Shown in pieces: positions 39,896 to 48,304 of a DNA stretch of 64,000 bases. The translations under genes were made by a program, and so were the position numbers. Source of the DNA: Alphaproteobacteria bacterium (GTDB taxonomy: Bacteria > Pseudomonadota > Alphaproteobacteria > MPNO01 > UBA830); NCBI GenBank assembly GCA_022822405.1, contig JAJEBT010000113.1, forward strand, positions 21,099 through 85,098. Direction: 5' to 3'. Every line of letters starts with the position of its first letter. Position 1 is the stretch's first letter. The notes under the pieces are model-generated. The model searched no databases. It saw only the letters and a program-made list of their open reading frames with translations, and was not told the origin of the DNA.

Positions 39896-40372
39896 GAGTC
39901 TTCGAGCCTCCGGCGCCCTCCGCGATCCCGTGCGGTCTGTTGGCCGAAGGGGCGCCGAGGCGCCCGCGCGCGCCCGTCCGGCCGACGAATGCCTGCACCG
40001 CAACCGTTCTCCTTCAGGGTAGCATGTTCGCGCCGGGCTGTTCGATCCCCGGCCAGAGGCGGAGAACCTCCGGCGACTGCCGCGCGCAGAACTGCCGCAG
40101 GTTTCCTTTTTGTCTGGTCGGTTTTGCGGCAAGCGCCCGGAGCTGATTACGGGCTGGCCATCCGAGCGAAAAACGCTCCAGCAGCTCCGAATTCTCCCTC
40201 GATCCCGTCGAGCCGTACCCGGTGAACTCCAGGCACCTCCGGTCAGCCCGATTTACTCCGGGACCGCTAACTCAACTGGAAAAAAATGGTCCTGAGGACT
40301 ACCGCGAGGCGCTAGTCCGGCAACGCAAATCTGGTATATTCGCGAACCGAGCCGATTAAGGAAGGGGCAACC
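39896..40372 (+). promoter_or_regulatory. Intergenic region with candidate promoter and inverted repeat for the 40-46 kb operon
   Basis: No gene is supported in this 477-bp gap. Near its right end a TATATT -10-like element (40335-40340) lies 33 bp before the next ATG. Upstream, the 23-bp imperfect hairpin at 40296-40318 (outer arms GGACTA/TAGTCC, inner CGC/GCG, one mismatch) covers the place of the -35, which itself is poor. That fits an activator or repressor site. Confidence 0.4.
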
Positions 40373-41089
40373 ATGGCCTTGACGACCCAGGGGGTTCTCG
40401 ACCGCATCACCGAGATCCACCGGGAACTCCCGATGTACGGCCATCCGCTGTGGACGGGGATGGCCGAGGGCACGTGGAACTGGGAACAATCGCGCTACAT
40501 CTGCCAGCAACATGGCGGCATCCCGCTTCACAACCACAACTACCACGGCAATCTCTATGTCATCTGTCCCGATCCCGCGTGGCGGGAGATGATCGCCGAG
40601 GTCGCCTACGAGGAAGCCACGGGACGGCTGATGTCGGACGGCGTCTCGCATCACCGCCTCTATCTGAACTACGCCAAGGGCATGGGCCTCAAGCCCGAGG
40701 AGATGTACGACCCGCCCTATTGCGCCGGGGTGGTCGCCTTCCAGGCCTATTTCACGCACATCTGCTCGAAGAGCTTCCTCGAAGGCGTCGCCGCGCACAT
40801 GCTCGCCGGCGAGGCCGCCATTCCGGGGCTCTACATCCGCATAGCCCGGAAGCTCCAGGAGCAGTTCGGTCTCGACGACGAGGCCGTAGCCTACTGGGTC
40901 ATCCACGACAGCGCCGACGAGGAGCATTCCGATGTCGGCCGCAAGCTTCTCGACCAGTTCGCCACGACCGAGGACGAGCGCAGGCTCGTGCTCAAGACCG
41001 TGCGCCAGATGCTCGACATCCAGCACTTGATGTACGACGACATCTACAAGCACGCGTCCGCGATCGGCGAACAGAGCGCCGTCGCCTGA
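40373..41089 (+). CDS. Heme-oxygenase-like (TenA/PqqC-type) protein, possible diiron oxygenase
   Basis: 238 residues, all helical. LWTGMAEGTWNWEQSRYICQQH, EEATGRLMSDGVSHHRLYL and IHDSADEEHSDVGRKLL place it with TenA/THI-4/PqqC proteins. The acidic and His residues spread over the helices (EEATG, SHH, DEEHSDVG) resemble the heme-oxygenase-like diiron oxidases (HDO). GGAAGGGG precedes ATG 40373. First gene of an operon with a molybdenum hydroxylase and a decarboxylase, suggesting a catabolic oxygenation step. Thiaminase-type activity is unlikely in this setting. Confidence 0.75.
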   Translation: MALTTQGVLDRITEIHRELPMYGHPLWTGMAEGTWNWEQSRYICQQHGGIPLHNHNYHGNLYVICPDPAWREMIAEVAYEEATGRLMSDGVSHHRLYLNYAKGMGLKPEEMYDPPYCAGVVAFQAYFTHICSKSFLEGVAAHMLAGEAAIPGLYIRIARKLQEQFGLDDEAVAYWVIHDSADEEHSDVGRKLLDQFATTEDERRLVLKTVRQMLDIQHLMYDDIYKHASAIGEQSAVA

Positions 41090-41134
41090 CCCGCACGCCT
41101 CATCGCCGCGCACCCATCAGAGCAAGGAACAGAC

Positions 41135-42004
41135 ATGCAGTATGAAGCACCCTCGTCCCTCGACGCCGCCATCGCGCTGGCCGGGGGCACGGGCGGGAAC
41201 AATCAGGGGACGACCCGGTTTCTGGCCGGCGGCACGGACGTGCTCGTCCAGATGCACGCCGACATCGTCGAGCCCGACCTCCTCATCGACGTGAAGAACA
41301 TCCCCGAGATGCGCGAGGTCTCCGAGAAGGGGAAGGCCTGGCGTTTCGGGGCGGCGGTTACGGGCAAGGAGCTCATGGACCATGCCGGCTTCAACGCCGC
41401 GTGGCCCGGCGTCATGGACGGGGTACGCCTCATCGGCTCGCTCCAGGTGCGTGGACGTGCGACCGTCGGCGGCAATTTGTGCAACGCCTCGCCGGCCGCC
41501 GACAGCGTGCCGCCGCTGATCGCCGCGGGCGCAACGGCCGTCATTGCCGGACCGGGCGGAGAGCGCGAGGTTCCGGTCGAGGAGATCATCACCGGTCCCG
41601 GCCAGACGTCGCTGGAACCCGGCGAAGTCGTTGTCGCGTTCGACCTCCCGAAGCGCCCGCCGAGATCGGGCGACGCCTATCTCCGCTTCACGCCGCGAAC
41701 CGAAATGGACATCGCCGTGGTCGGTGCCGCCGTCAACCTGACCCTAGACGGCAACGGCATCTGCACCGCAGCGCGGGTCTCGCTCGGCGCCGTCGCGCCG
41801 ACGCCTCTGCTCGTGGAGGACGCCGCCAAGGCGCTGATCGGCACGCCGGTCGACGAGGCGGCTATGGAGGAGCTCGCCGCTGCCGCCCGCGCCGCGTGCA
41901 AGCCGATAGACGACAAGCGGGGCACCGTCGAATACCGCATCGAGGTTGCCGGCGTGCTGGCGCAGCGCGCAGCGGCAATAGCGCTTGAAAGGGCAGCATC
42001 GTAA
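41135..42004 (+). CDS. Molybdenum hydroxylase, FAD-binding medium subunit (second enzyme)
   Basis: 289 residues. FLAGGTDVLVQMHADIVEP, then VRGRATVGGNLCNASPAADSVPPLIA and RFTPRTEMDIAVVGAAV are FAD-contacting motifs of the family. Gene order is medium-small-large, unlike the medium-large-small set at 35.5 kb, so the two enzymes are of separate origin rather than a local duplication. Confidence 0.92.
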   Translation: MQYEAPSSLDAAIALAGGTGGNNQGTTRFLAGGTDVLVQMHADIVEPDLLIDVKNIPEMREVSEKGKAWRFGAAVTGKELMDHAGFNAAWPGVMDGVRLIGSLQVRGRATVGGNLCNASPAADSVPPLIAAGATAVIAGPGGEREVPVEEIITGPGQTSLEPGEVVVAFDLPKRPPRSGDAYLRFTPRTEMDIAVVGAAVNLTLDGNGICTAARVSLGAVAPTPLLVEDAAKALIGTPVDEAAMEELAAAARAACKPIDDKRGTVEYRIEVAGVLAQRAAAIALERAAS

Positions 42005-42486
42005 TGGCCAGACACCATGTAACCGCGACCATCAACGGGGACGAGACCGAGGTCCTCTGCGACACCACCCAGACGCTTCTGGACGTGCTGCGCGACGAGC
42101 TCGACATGACCGGAACCAAGGAAGGCTGCGCCACCGGCGACTGCGGCGCCTGCAGCGTCATTGTCGACGGGGTCCTGGTCTGTTCGTGCCTGATGCTGGG
42201 GCTGGAAGCCGACGGCAAGACCGTGGAGACCATCGAGGGGATGGCGTCGGGAGACGAGCTCCACCCGCTGCAGCAGAAATTCATCGACCACGTAGCGCTG
42301 CAGTGCGGGATCTGTACGCCCGGCCTCCTCATCGCCTCGAAGGCGCTGCTCGACGAGAACCCGGATCCGACCGAGGAGGAGATCCGCTACGGGCTTGCCG
42401 GCAATCTCTGCCGCTGCACCGGATATCACAAGGTTGTAGAGGCGGTTCAGGACGCCGCCCGCGAAATGCGCGCCGGCGCAAAATAG
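42004..42486 (+). CDS. Molybdenum hydroxylase, 2Fe-2S small subunit (second enzyme)
   Basis: 160 residues. CATGDCGACSVIVDG and CGICTPGLLIASKALL plus CRCTGYHKVVEAV carry the two [2Fe-2S] clusters. The ATG shares bases with the preceding stop (TAATG), so translation is coupled. Confidence 0.93.
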   Translation: MARHHVTATINGDETEVLCDTTQTLLDVLRDELDMTGTKEGCATGDCGACSVIVDGVLVCSCLMLGLEADGKTVETIEGMASGDELHPLQQKFIDHVALQCGICTPGLLIASKALLDENPDPTEEEIRYGLAGNLCRCTGYHKVVEAVQDAAREMRAGAK

Positions 42487-42500
42487 GAAAGGACCGAACC

Positions 42501-44837
42501 ATGGGACGCCCTCCGTCACCGTTCGCCACCAAGATCCCCTACGAGAAGAAGGACCTGAAGGTCGTCGGCACCAACCCGGCGGCCCGCGGCGACGCCGTGG
42601 ACAAGGTCACCGGCCGCGCCCGCTACGCCGCCGACATACGCCTGCCCGGACAGCTCATCGGCAAGGTCCTGAGAAGCCCGCATGCGCGCGCCAACGTCGT
42701 CTCGATCGACACCTCGAAGGCCGAGGGCCTTCCCGGGGTCAAGGCGGTCGTAACCCGCGACGACTTCCCGGACATGAAGGTCGAGCACGCCGCCTCCGGC
42801 GAGCTCATGGTCAACTTCCGCGACGTGACGCGGAACATGATGGCGCGGGAGAACGTGCTCTATGACGGCCACCCGGTGGCCGCGGTCGCGGCCACCAGCG
42901 AGGCGGTGGCGCGCGAGGCGCTGAAGCTGATCGAGGTCGAGTACGAGGTGCTGCCGCACGTCATCGACGTCGTCGAGGCGATGAAGCCCGATGCGCCGGT
43001 CCTCCACGACGACCAGTTCACGCGCGGGGTCGAGCCGACCCCGGACAAGCCGTCGAACATCGCGGCGCGCATGGAGAGCAAGCTCGGCGACATCGAAAAG
43101 GGCTTCGCCGAGGCCGACGTCATCGTCGAACACGAGTACAACACCAAGCCGGTCCACCAGGGCTATATCGAGCCGCAAGCCTGCGTCGCCAACTACACCG
43201 AGGGGGGCTACGCCGAGGTGTGGACCTCAACCCAGGGTCACTTCGTGTTCCGCGCCCAGATCGCCAAGCTCCTCGAGATGGACATGTCGAAGGTCAAGGT
43301 CACGGCCGCCGAGCTCGGCGGCGGCTTCGGCGGCAAGAACAACGTCTATCTCGAACCCCTGGCGGTCGTCCTGTCGCGCAAGGCAAAGCGGCCGGTCGGC
43401 ATGGCCATGACCCGGGACGAGGTCTTCCGCTCGACCGGCCCGACCTCGGGAACCAACGTCAAGGTCAAGATGGGCGCGAACCGGGACGGTCGCATCACCG
43501 CGGCGCAGGCCGAGCTCAACTACCAGTCCGGCGCCTATGCCGGCTCGTCGCTGCCGCTCGCGACCATCACCGTCTTCACGCGCTACGATCTCGAGAATGT
43601 CCTCGTCGTCGGCCACGACGTCACCACCAACCGGCCCAAGGTCGCGGCCTACCGCGCCCCCGGCGCGCCAATGGTCGCCTTCGGCGTCGAGACGGTGATC
43701 GACGAACTTGCGGAGGAACTCGGCATCGACCCGCTGGACTTCCGTCTCATGAACGCGGCCAAGGAGGGCACCCAGACGCATTTCGGGCCCAAGCTCGGAC
43801 AGATCGGCTTTATCCAGACGCTCGAACGCGCCAAGGCCCACGCGCACATGCAGGAAAAGCTCGGACCCGACCAGGGGCGCGGCATCGCATCGGGCTTCTG
43901 GTTCACGCTCGGCGCGGAGACCTCTGCGACGCTCAATATCGGCGAGGACGGCACGGCAAGCCTGATCTTCGGGACCGTCGACGTCACCGGTGGCGGGCGC
44001 GCGGCGCTCGGCATGATCGTGGCGGAGGAGCTTGGCATCCCCTTCGAGAAGGTGCGGACGATGTCGGGTGACACCAGCGCGCTCGGCTTCAACTTCATGA
44101 CGGCCGGCAGCCGCGGTACCGCCGCGGGCAGCATGGCCGCCGTCAAGGCATCGCGGGACGCCATCGCACGCATGTGCGAGATCGCCGCCCGCAAGTGGGA
44201 GGTCGATCCGGACCAGGTGGTCTGGGAGAACGGCACGGCGCGGCCGGCCGGCGCCAATGTCGGCGACTTCGCGCCGATGACGGTCGCGGAACTCGCACGG
44301 GAAGCCTCGTGGTTCGGCGGCACCATCGCCGGACATGCCGAGATCAATGTCGCCATGGGCGGCCCGGGCTTCGGGACCCATATCGTCGATGTCGAGGTCG
44401 ATCGCAGGACCGGCGCCGTCAAGGTCCTCCGCTACACCATCGTCCAGGACGCCGGCGAGGCGGTGTTCCCGGAATTCATCGAGGGGCAGTTCCAGGGCGG
44501 TGCGGTCCAGGGCATCGGTTTCGCGCTGAACGAGGAGTACATCTACAACGAGAAGGGCGTGCTCGAGAATCCCGGGTTCCTGGACTACCGGGTGCCGGTG
44601 GCGTCGGACGTGCCGTTCATCAACACGGAGATCGTCGAGGTTCCCAACCCGGACCATCCCTACGGCGTGCGCGGCATCGGCGAGGTGCCGATCATCCCGC
44701 CGCTCGCGGCGATCTCGAACGCGATCTACGACGCCGTCGGCGTACGCCTTCGCGACCATCCGATGTCGCCGCCCAAGGTGCTCAAGGCGCTCCGGGAACG
44801 GGCGGCGGAGACGGGCGACCAGGTCGCCGCAGAGTAG
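42501..44837 (+). CDS. Molybdenum hydroxylase, molybdopterin-binding large subunit (second enzyme)
   Basis: 778 residues. VVGTNPAARGDAVDKVTGRARY, then PVHQGYIEPQACVANY, LGGGFGGKNNVYLEPLAVVL and VAAYRAPGAPMVAFGVETVID, with GIGEVPIIPP supplying the catalytic Glu. The AYRAPGAP loop differs from CO dehydrogenase and resembles aromatic acyl-CoA or aldehyde hydroxylases of the family. GGAAAGGA precedes ATG 42501. Substrate unknown. Confidence 0.93.
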   Translation: MGRPPSPFATKIPYEKKDLKVVGTNPAARGDAVDKVTGRARYAADIRLPGQLIGKVLRSPHARANVVSIDTSKAEGLPGVKAVVTRDDFPDMKVEHAASGELMVNFRDVTRNMMARENVLYDGHPVAAVAATSEAVAREALKLIEVEYEVLPHVIDVVEAMKPDAPVLHDDQFTRGVEPTPDKPSNIAARMESKLGDIEKGFAEADVIVEHEYNTKPVHQGYIEPQACVANYTEGGYAEVWTSTQGHFVFRAQIAKLLEMDMSKVKVTAAELGGGFGGKNNVYLEPLAVVLSRKAKRPVGMAMTRDEVFRSTGPTSGTNVKVKMGANRDGRITAAQAELNYQSGAYAGSSLPLATITVFTRYDLENVLVVGHDVTTNRPKVAAYRAPGAPMVAFGVETVIDELAEELGIDPLDFRLMNAAKEGTQTHFGPKLGQIGFIQTLERAKAHAHMQEKLGPDQGRGIASGFWFTLGAETSATLNIGEDGTASLIFGTVDVTGGGRAALGMIVAEELGIPFEKVRTMSGDTSALGFNFMTAGSRGTAAGSMAAVKASRDAIARMCEIAARKWEVDPDQVVWENGTARPAGANVGDFAPMTVAELAREASWFGGTIAGHAEINVAMGGPGFGTHIVDVEVDRRTGAVKVLRYTIVQDAGEAVFPEFIEGQFQGGAVQGIGFALNEEYIYNEKGVLENPGFLDYRVPVASDVPFINTEIVEVPNPDHPYGVRGIGEVPIIPPLAAISNAIYDAVGVRLRDHPMSPPKVLKALRERAAETGDQVAAE

Positions 44838-45070
44838 CGGCGGCCGGATCCCGCGGACCGGAGCGCCTGCGGCGTTCCCGAAGCGGGCCAGCGGGCCCAC
44901 CGGCGGCGCCCCGGAACGGAGCTGCCAGCCCGCAATCTCCGATGCGGCTGCCGGCTCGAATCGGCAGCCCCTCCGCCACGCCGCATCGGCGCGCCTGATG
45001 CATGTGTGCCGCCACATCCTATAATCGCGGAAGAGGGACGCAGACGCGCCGCCAACAGGGGAACGGGGTC

Positions 45071-46051
45071 ATGGAAGGCAAGATCGCGCTTGAGGAACAC
45101 TACGCCATAGAGGACACCCTCATGGATTCGGCAGGCTACCTGCCGGAGCACACTTGGGCGGAACTCTCCGCCCGCGTCCTCGACATCGAGGGCCGGCGCA
45201 TCGAGGAGATGGACAGGAACGGCGTCGAACTGATGATCCTGTCGCTGAACGCGCCGGCGGTGCAGGCGATCCCGGACCGCAGGAGGGCCAACGAGGTAGC
45301 GCGCAAGTCGAACGACGTGCTCGCAGAATGGGTCGAGCGTCATCCCGGACGCTTCCGCGGCTTCGCCGCCTTGCCGCTTCAGGATGTCGACATGGCCTGC
45401 GCCGAGATGCAACGCTGCGTCAACGACCTCGGATTCGTAGGCGCGCTGGTCAACGGCTTCTCGCAAATCGACGAACCGGACACAGCCTACTATTACGACC
45501 TGCCGCAGTTCCGGCCGTTCTGGCAAGTCATGGCCGAACTCGAGGTCCCGTTCTATCTCCATCCGCGCAATCCGCTTCCGAGCATGGCGCAGATCTATGA
45601 CGGCCATCCCTGGCTGATGGGCCCCACCTGGGCCTTCGGACAGGAGACCGCCGTCCATGCCCTGCGGCTGATGGCTTGCGGGCTGTTCGACGAACACCCG
45701 GACCTGCAGATCGTCCTGGGACACATGGGCGAAGGGTTGCCGTTCAGCATCTGGCGCTGCGACAACCGCAACGCGTGGACCGAGGCGCCGCCAGCCTACC
45801 CCGCCAAGCGCACCTTCTCGGAGTATCTCCAGGAGAACTTCTACATCACCACGTCCGGGAATTTCCGGACCCAGGCACTGATCAACGCCATGCTGGAGGT
45901 GGGCGCGGACCGCATCCTGTTCTCGGCCGACTGGCCGTTCGAGAACATCGACCACGCCGCCATATGGTTCGACAGCTGCACGATCAGCGAAGCCGACCGC
46001 CGGAAGATCGGTCGCCTCAATTCACTGGAACTGTTCGGAATCGAACTCTGA
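45071..46051 (+). CDS. Gamma-resorcylate (2,6-dihydroxybenzoate) decarboxylase, amidohydrolase-2 family
   Basis: 326 residues, matching the characterised rhizobial enzyme in length and, from memory of that sequence, in long stretches such as LSLNAPAVQAIPDRR, CVNDLGFVGALVNGFSQ, DGHPWLMGPTWAFGQE and ITTSGNFRTQ. The four metal ligands E8, H10, H164 and D287 fall at the same residue numbers, and H218 lies in LGHMGEG. It removes CO2 from 2,6-dihydroxybenzoate to give resorcinol, reversibly. Hydroxyquinol-pathway genes are not seen. It follows the molybdenum hydroxylase by 233 bp and probably shares its operon. Confidence 0.85.
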   Translation: MEGKIALEEHYAIEDTLMDSAGYLPEHTWAELSARVLDIEGRRIEEMDRNGVELMILSLNAPAVQAIPDRRRANEVARKSNDVLAEWVERHPGRFRGFAALPLQDVDMACAEMQRCVNDLGFVGALVNGFSQIDEPDTAYYYDLPQFRPFWQVMAELEVPFYLHPRNPLPSMAQIYDGHPWLMGPTWAFGQETAVHALRLMACGLFDEHPDLQIVLGHMGEGLPFSIWRCDNRNAWTEAPPAYPAKRTFSEYLQENFYITTSGNFRTQALINAMLEVGADRILFSADWPFENIDHAAIWFDSCTISEADRRKIGRLNSLELFGIEL

Positions 46052-46107
46052 CCGGCACGGCCATGGCATTCGCCGGCAGCCGCCCACCGGCTGGTTTCGC
46101 TCGCCGG

Positions 46108-46596
46108 TCAGGCGCCGCAGCCGCTGCAGAGACCCTGAATCTCGATCGTCTGGCGCGAGACATCGAAGCCGGCGCTGGCCGTCTTTTCTGCTATCAGAAA
46201 GGCGATGTCGGGATCGTCGAGCTCCGCGGTCTGGCCGCACCCGGTGCAGATCAGGAATTGGCCGACATGCCCGCCCCCCGGCTTGCTGCAACCGACAAAG
46301 GCGTTCAGCGATTCGATCCTGTGCACGAATCCGTGTTCGAGCAGGAATTCGAGAGCGCGGTAGACGGTCGGCGGCGCTGTCTTGCGGCGCTCCTCTCGCA
46401 GCACCTCGAGAATATCGTACGCGCCGATAGGCCCGTGACGCTGCCACACGATCTCGAGAACCCGCCGACGCGTGTGGGTGAAGCGGAGATTGCGTTCGAA
46501 ACAGATCTTCTCGGCGGTCTTCAACGCATCGTCTATGCAATGATCATGGTCGTGATCACGCGAAGGAAAACCGCCCGCCAGAACTGCTTCCGCCAT
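46108..46596 (-). CDS. zur: Zinc uptake regulator, Fur family
   Basis: 162 residues. The N-terminal HDHDHCIDDAL, winged helix RFTHTRRRVLEIVW with GAYDILEVLREE and PPTVYRALEFLLEHGFVHR, and the zinc Cys pairs CTGCG and CSGCGA fit Zur rather than Fur. GHVGQFLICTGCG is the usual Zur core. It represses zinc importers when zinc is plentiful. No zinc transport genes are adjacent. Confidence 0.85.
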   Translation of the reverse strand: MAEAVLAGGFPSRDHDHDHCIDDALKTAEKICFERNLRFTHTRRRVLEIVWQRHGPIGAYDILEVLREERRKTAPPTVYRALEFLLEHGFVHRIESLNAFVGCSKPGGGHVGQFLICTGCGQTAELDDPDIAFLIAEKTASAGFDVSRQTIEIQGLCSGCGA

Positions 46597-46778
46597 TGCA
46601 CCGATTCCGCCTCTTGGCTCACGATCCCGAGATCATACCACAATTGTTGCATCGGCACGCGCGAACGCGGTCTGGCGCGCATGGCGGCCCGTACGGTCGC
46701 GACGCGACCGCGCGTCCGGCCGTACGGGACAGGGGGTCGCCAAGGCTCATTCACGAATCATCCACAAGGAGCAATCGC

Positions 46779-47381
46779 ATGAAACAGGCGCCCTGCCCCC
46801 CCGACATCGATCCGCAGTCGGGAAACAGGCTTCCATTGCCCGCGCGGGACGGACTCGATGACGCGGGACAACGTGTCTATGATCAGCTCGCCGACCCCGG
46901 CGGCGGCAGTCTTGCCGGACTTCGCGGGCCCGGCGGCATAAGGCTGCACAGCCCGGCGCTCTCCGCCTGCCTGCGCCCCGCCAACCTCTATCTCCGGGAT
47001 CGGGCCGGCATCGATCCCCGCTGGCGGGAGGTCGCGATACTGACGACGGCGCGCGAACATGACTGTCGGTTCGAATGGGCCGCGCACGAGCCCGAGGCTC
47101 GCCGGGTGGGCGTCTCCGACGACGTGATCGAGGCGATCCGCACGCGCGGTCCTGTCGACGGGCTCGACGATCGCAGTGCGGCAATCATTGCCTTCGGACG
47201 CGAACTGTTCGGCAGACGCCAGGTATCGCCCGAGACCTACCGCCGGCTGGCGGATGGTCTTGAGCAGCGCCTGCTCGTCGATCTCGTTCACCTCATGGGC
47301 ATGTACGCAATGACCGCAGCCACGCTCATCGCGTTCGATGCGCAACTGCCCGCGGACGCGGAGGCCGATCCCCCATCCTGA
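46779..47381 (+). CDS. Carboxymuconolactone decarboxylase/AhpD-family protein
   Basis: 200 residues. EVAILTTAREHDCRFEWAAHEPEARRVG is the CMD/AhpD core, with a single Cys where AhpD has CxxC, so disulfide reductase activity is unlikely. AAGGAG precedes ATG 46779. It converges with a second CMD-family gene. Enzymatic role unknown; many relatives act in aromatic acid degradation or redox defence. Confidence 0.82.
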   Translation: MKQAPCPPDIDPQSGNRLPLPARDGLDDAGQRVYDQLADPGGGSLAGLRGPGGIRLHSPALSACLRPANLYLRDRAGIDPRWREVAILTTAREHDCRFEWAAHEPEARRVGVSDDVIEAIRTRGPVDGLDDRSAAIIAFGRELFGRRQVSPETYRRLADGLEQRLLVDLVHLMGMYAMTAATLIAFDAQLPADAEADPPS

Positions 47382-47410
47382 CGACGGACGGGTGTCCGGA
47401 ATGCGCCGGG

Positions 47411-47944
47411 TCAGCCGTCCGGTTCGAGATCGACCTCAAGCGCGCCGAGCACCCTCACATGAGACACATAGGCACCGACGAGCATGGTCAGCTCGACGAT
47501 CTCGCGATCGTCGAAATGCTCCCGAAGCGGCCGGAAGGCAGCTTCGGGCACTGCGGCCGCAGCCGCCATCGCATCAGCATAGGCGAGCGCGGCGCGTTCG
47601 CGCTGGTCAAACAGCGGAGAGTTGCGCCAGTCCTTCAGGGCCTCACAGGCCTCCGCCGAAAGACCCTCGGCTTCCGCGAGCTTCGGGACATGCTGGCGAA
47701 GCACGTAGGCGGACGCGGAAGCATGGGCCAGCCTTATGATCACGATCTCGCGCAGCCGTCCGTCGATCTCCGTCTCCCAGCGCACGGCGTTCACGTGCTC
47801 GAACCAGCTCTGCGCGAGCGGAGGGCTGTGCGCCAGCATGCGGTAGACGTTGATCACCCGGCCGCGCCGCCGGCCGCGAATGCGGGCCGCGAAATCGGCA
47901 AGGCCGGGTACATCCTCAGGATTGATCAGTGGCACGCGGGCCAT
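47411..47944 (-). CDS. Carboxymuconolactone decarboxylase/AhpD-family protein
   Basis: 177 residues. INVYRMLAHSPPLAQSWFEHVNAV, EIDGRLREIVIIRLAHASASAYV and FDDREIVELTMLVGAYVSHVR match the peroxidase-related CMD group. The catalytic Cys-x-x-Cys is missing (ASASAYVLRQH), so it may be a non-redox member. It has its own promoter at 48026-48054. It is the last chromosomal-type gene before the mobile element. Confidence 0.82.
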   Translation of the reverse strand: MARVPLINPEDVPGLADFAARIRGRRRGRVINVYRMLAHSPPLAQSWFEHVNAVRWETEIDGRLREIVIIRLAHASASAYVLRQHVPKLAEAEGLSAEACEALKDWRNSPLFDQRERAALAYADAMAAAAAVPEAAFRPLREHFDDREIVELTMLVGAYVSHVRVLGALEVDLEPDG

Positions 47945-48025
47945 AGCGGCAGGTTCACTCCGCCTCGCCGCTTTTCCTGCATCGCAAAGGTCGTAACTGC
48001 CTTCAACCAGAATGCGCTGAGGAGA

Positions 48026-48054
48026 AGGTTAGCGGCCCGAATCTAAGCTGTCAA
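48026..48054 (-). promoter_or_regulatory. Promoter for the CMD-family gene at 47411-47944
   Basis: Minus strand TTGACA (48049-48054), 17-bp spacer, TAACCT (48026-48031), 82 bp before the start codon. The -35 is perfect, the -10 weak. Confidence 0.5.
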
Positions 48055-48058
48055 CACG

Positions 48059-48088
48059 AAAAAGGGCGCCGGTGTGTAGCCAGCGCCC
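48059..48088 (-). terminator. Intrinsic terminator, leftward
   Basis: Minus-strand RNA forms a 9-bp GC-rich stem (48080-48088 with 48064-48072, one G-U pair), 7-nt loop (48073-48079), then five U (48059-48063). No minus-strand protein gene ends here. It would stop RNA started at 48216-48244. Confidence 0.75.
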
Positions 48089-48209
48089 TCGATCGTGTAG
48101 AGAGAGTTTCGATCGGCCACCCCCCCCCCCCTCCTCCTTCCGCTCTTCGTTCTTCGGAGAGAAAAGGAAAGGGAAAAAGGCAGGACCAAAACGCTCACCC
48201 CTTCTGACA
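48059..48209 (-). ncRNA. Candidate small regulatory RNA upstream of repC
   Basis: A promoter (TTGACA 48239-48244, 16-bp spacer, TTAAAT 48217-48222) and the terminator at 48059-48088 define a leftward RNA of about 150 nt with no coding frame of note. It includes a second hairpin (48152-48170 region, CTCTTCG/CGGAGAG) and the complement of the C12 tract. In repABC plasmids a counter-transcribed RNA controls RepC synthesis; here it would be antisense only if the repC mRNA starts left of 48209. Inferred entirely from signals. Confidence 0.45.
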
Positions 48210-48263
48210 AGGTGAGATTTAACAGGTGTCCGAGTCCCTGTCAACAAGGGTGGCCGATCGAAA
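48107..48263. repeat. 16-bp perfect inverted repeat enclosing a C12 tract; possible origin or control region
   Basis: TTTCGATCGGCCACCC at 48107-48122 is repeated in inverse at 48248-48263. Inside lie a run of 12 C (48120-48131), a purine-rich stretch (48157-48182) and smaller inverted repeats (CTCACC/GGTGAG at 48194-48216). The arms flank the candidate RNA promoter and end 41 bp before repC. An origin, partition site or regulator site would all fit. Confidence 0.5.
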
Positions 48264-48304
48264 AACTCTACCGGCAAAAAAATTTTCGGGCCGGCGTGCC
48301 GGTC

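Noticed and set aside
46597..46778. Zur box between zur and the CMD gene
   Set aside because: I looked for a palindromic AT-rich site and found none that is convincing.
48120..48131. C12 tract as a phase-variation switch of a coding gene
   Set aside because: It is in non-coding DNA upstream of repC, not in a reading frame. An effect on spacing remains possible and is noted in the findings.
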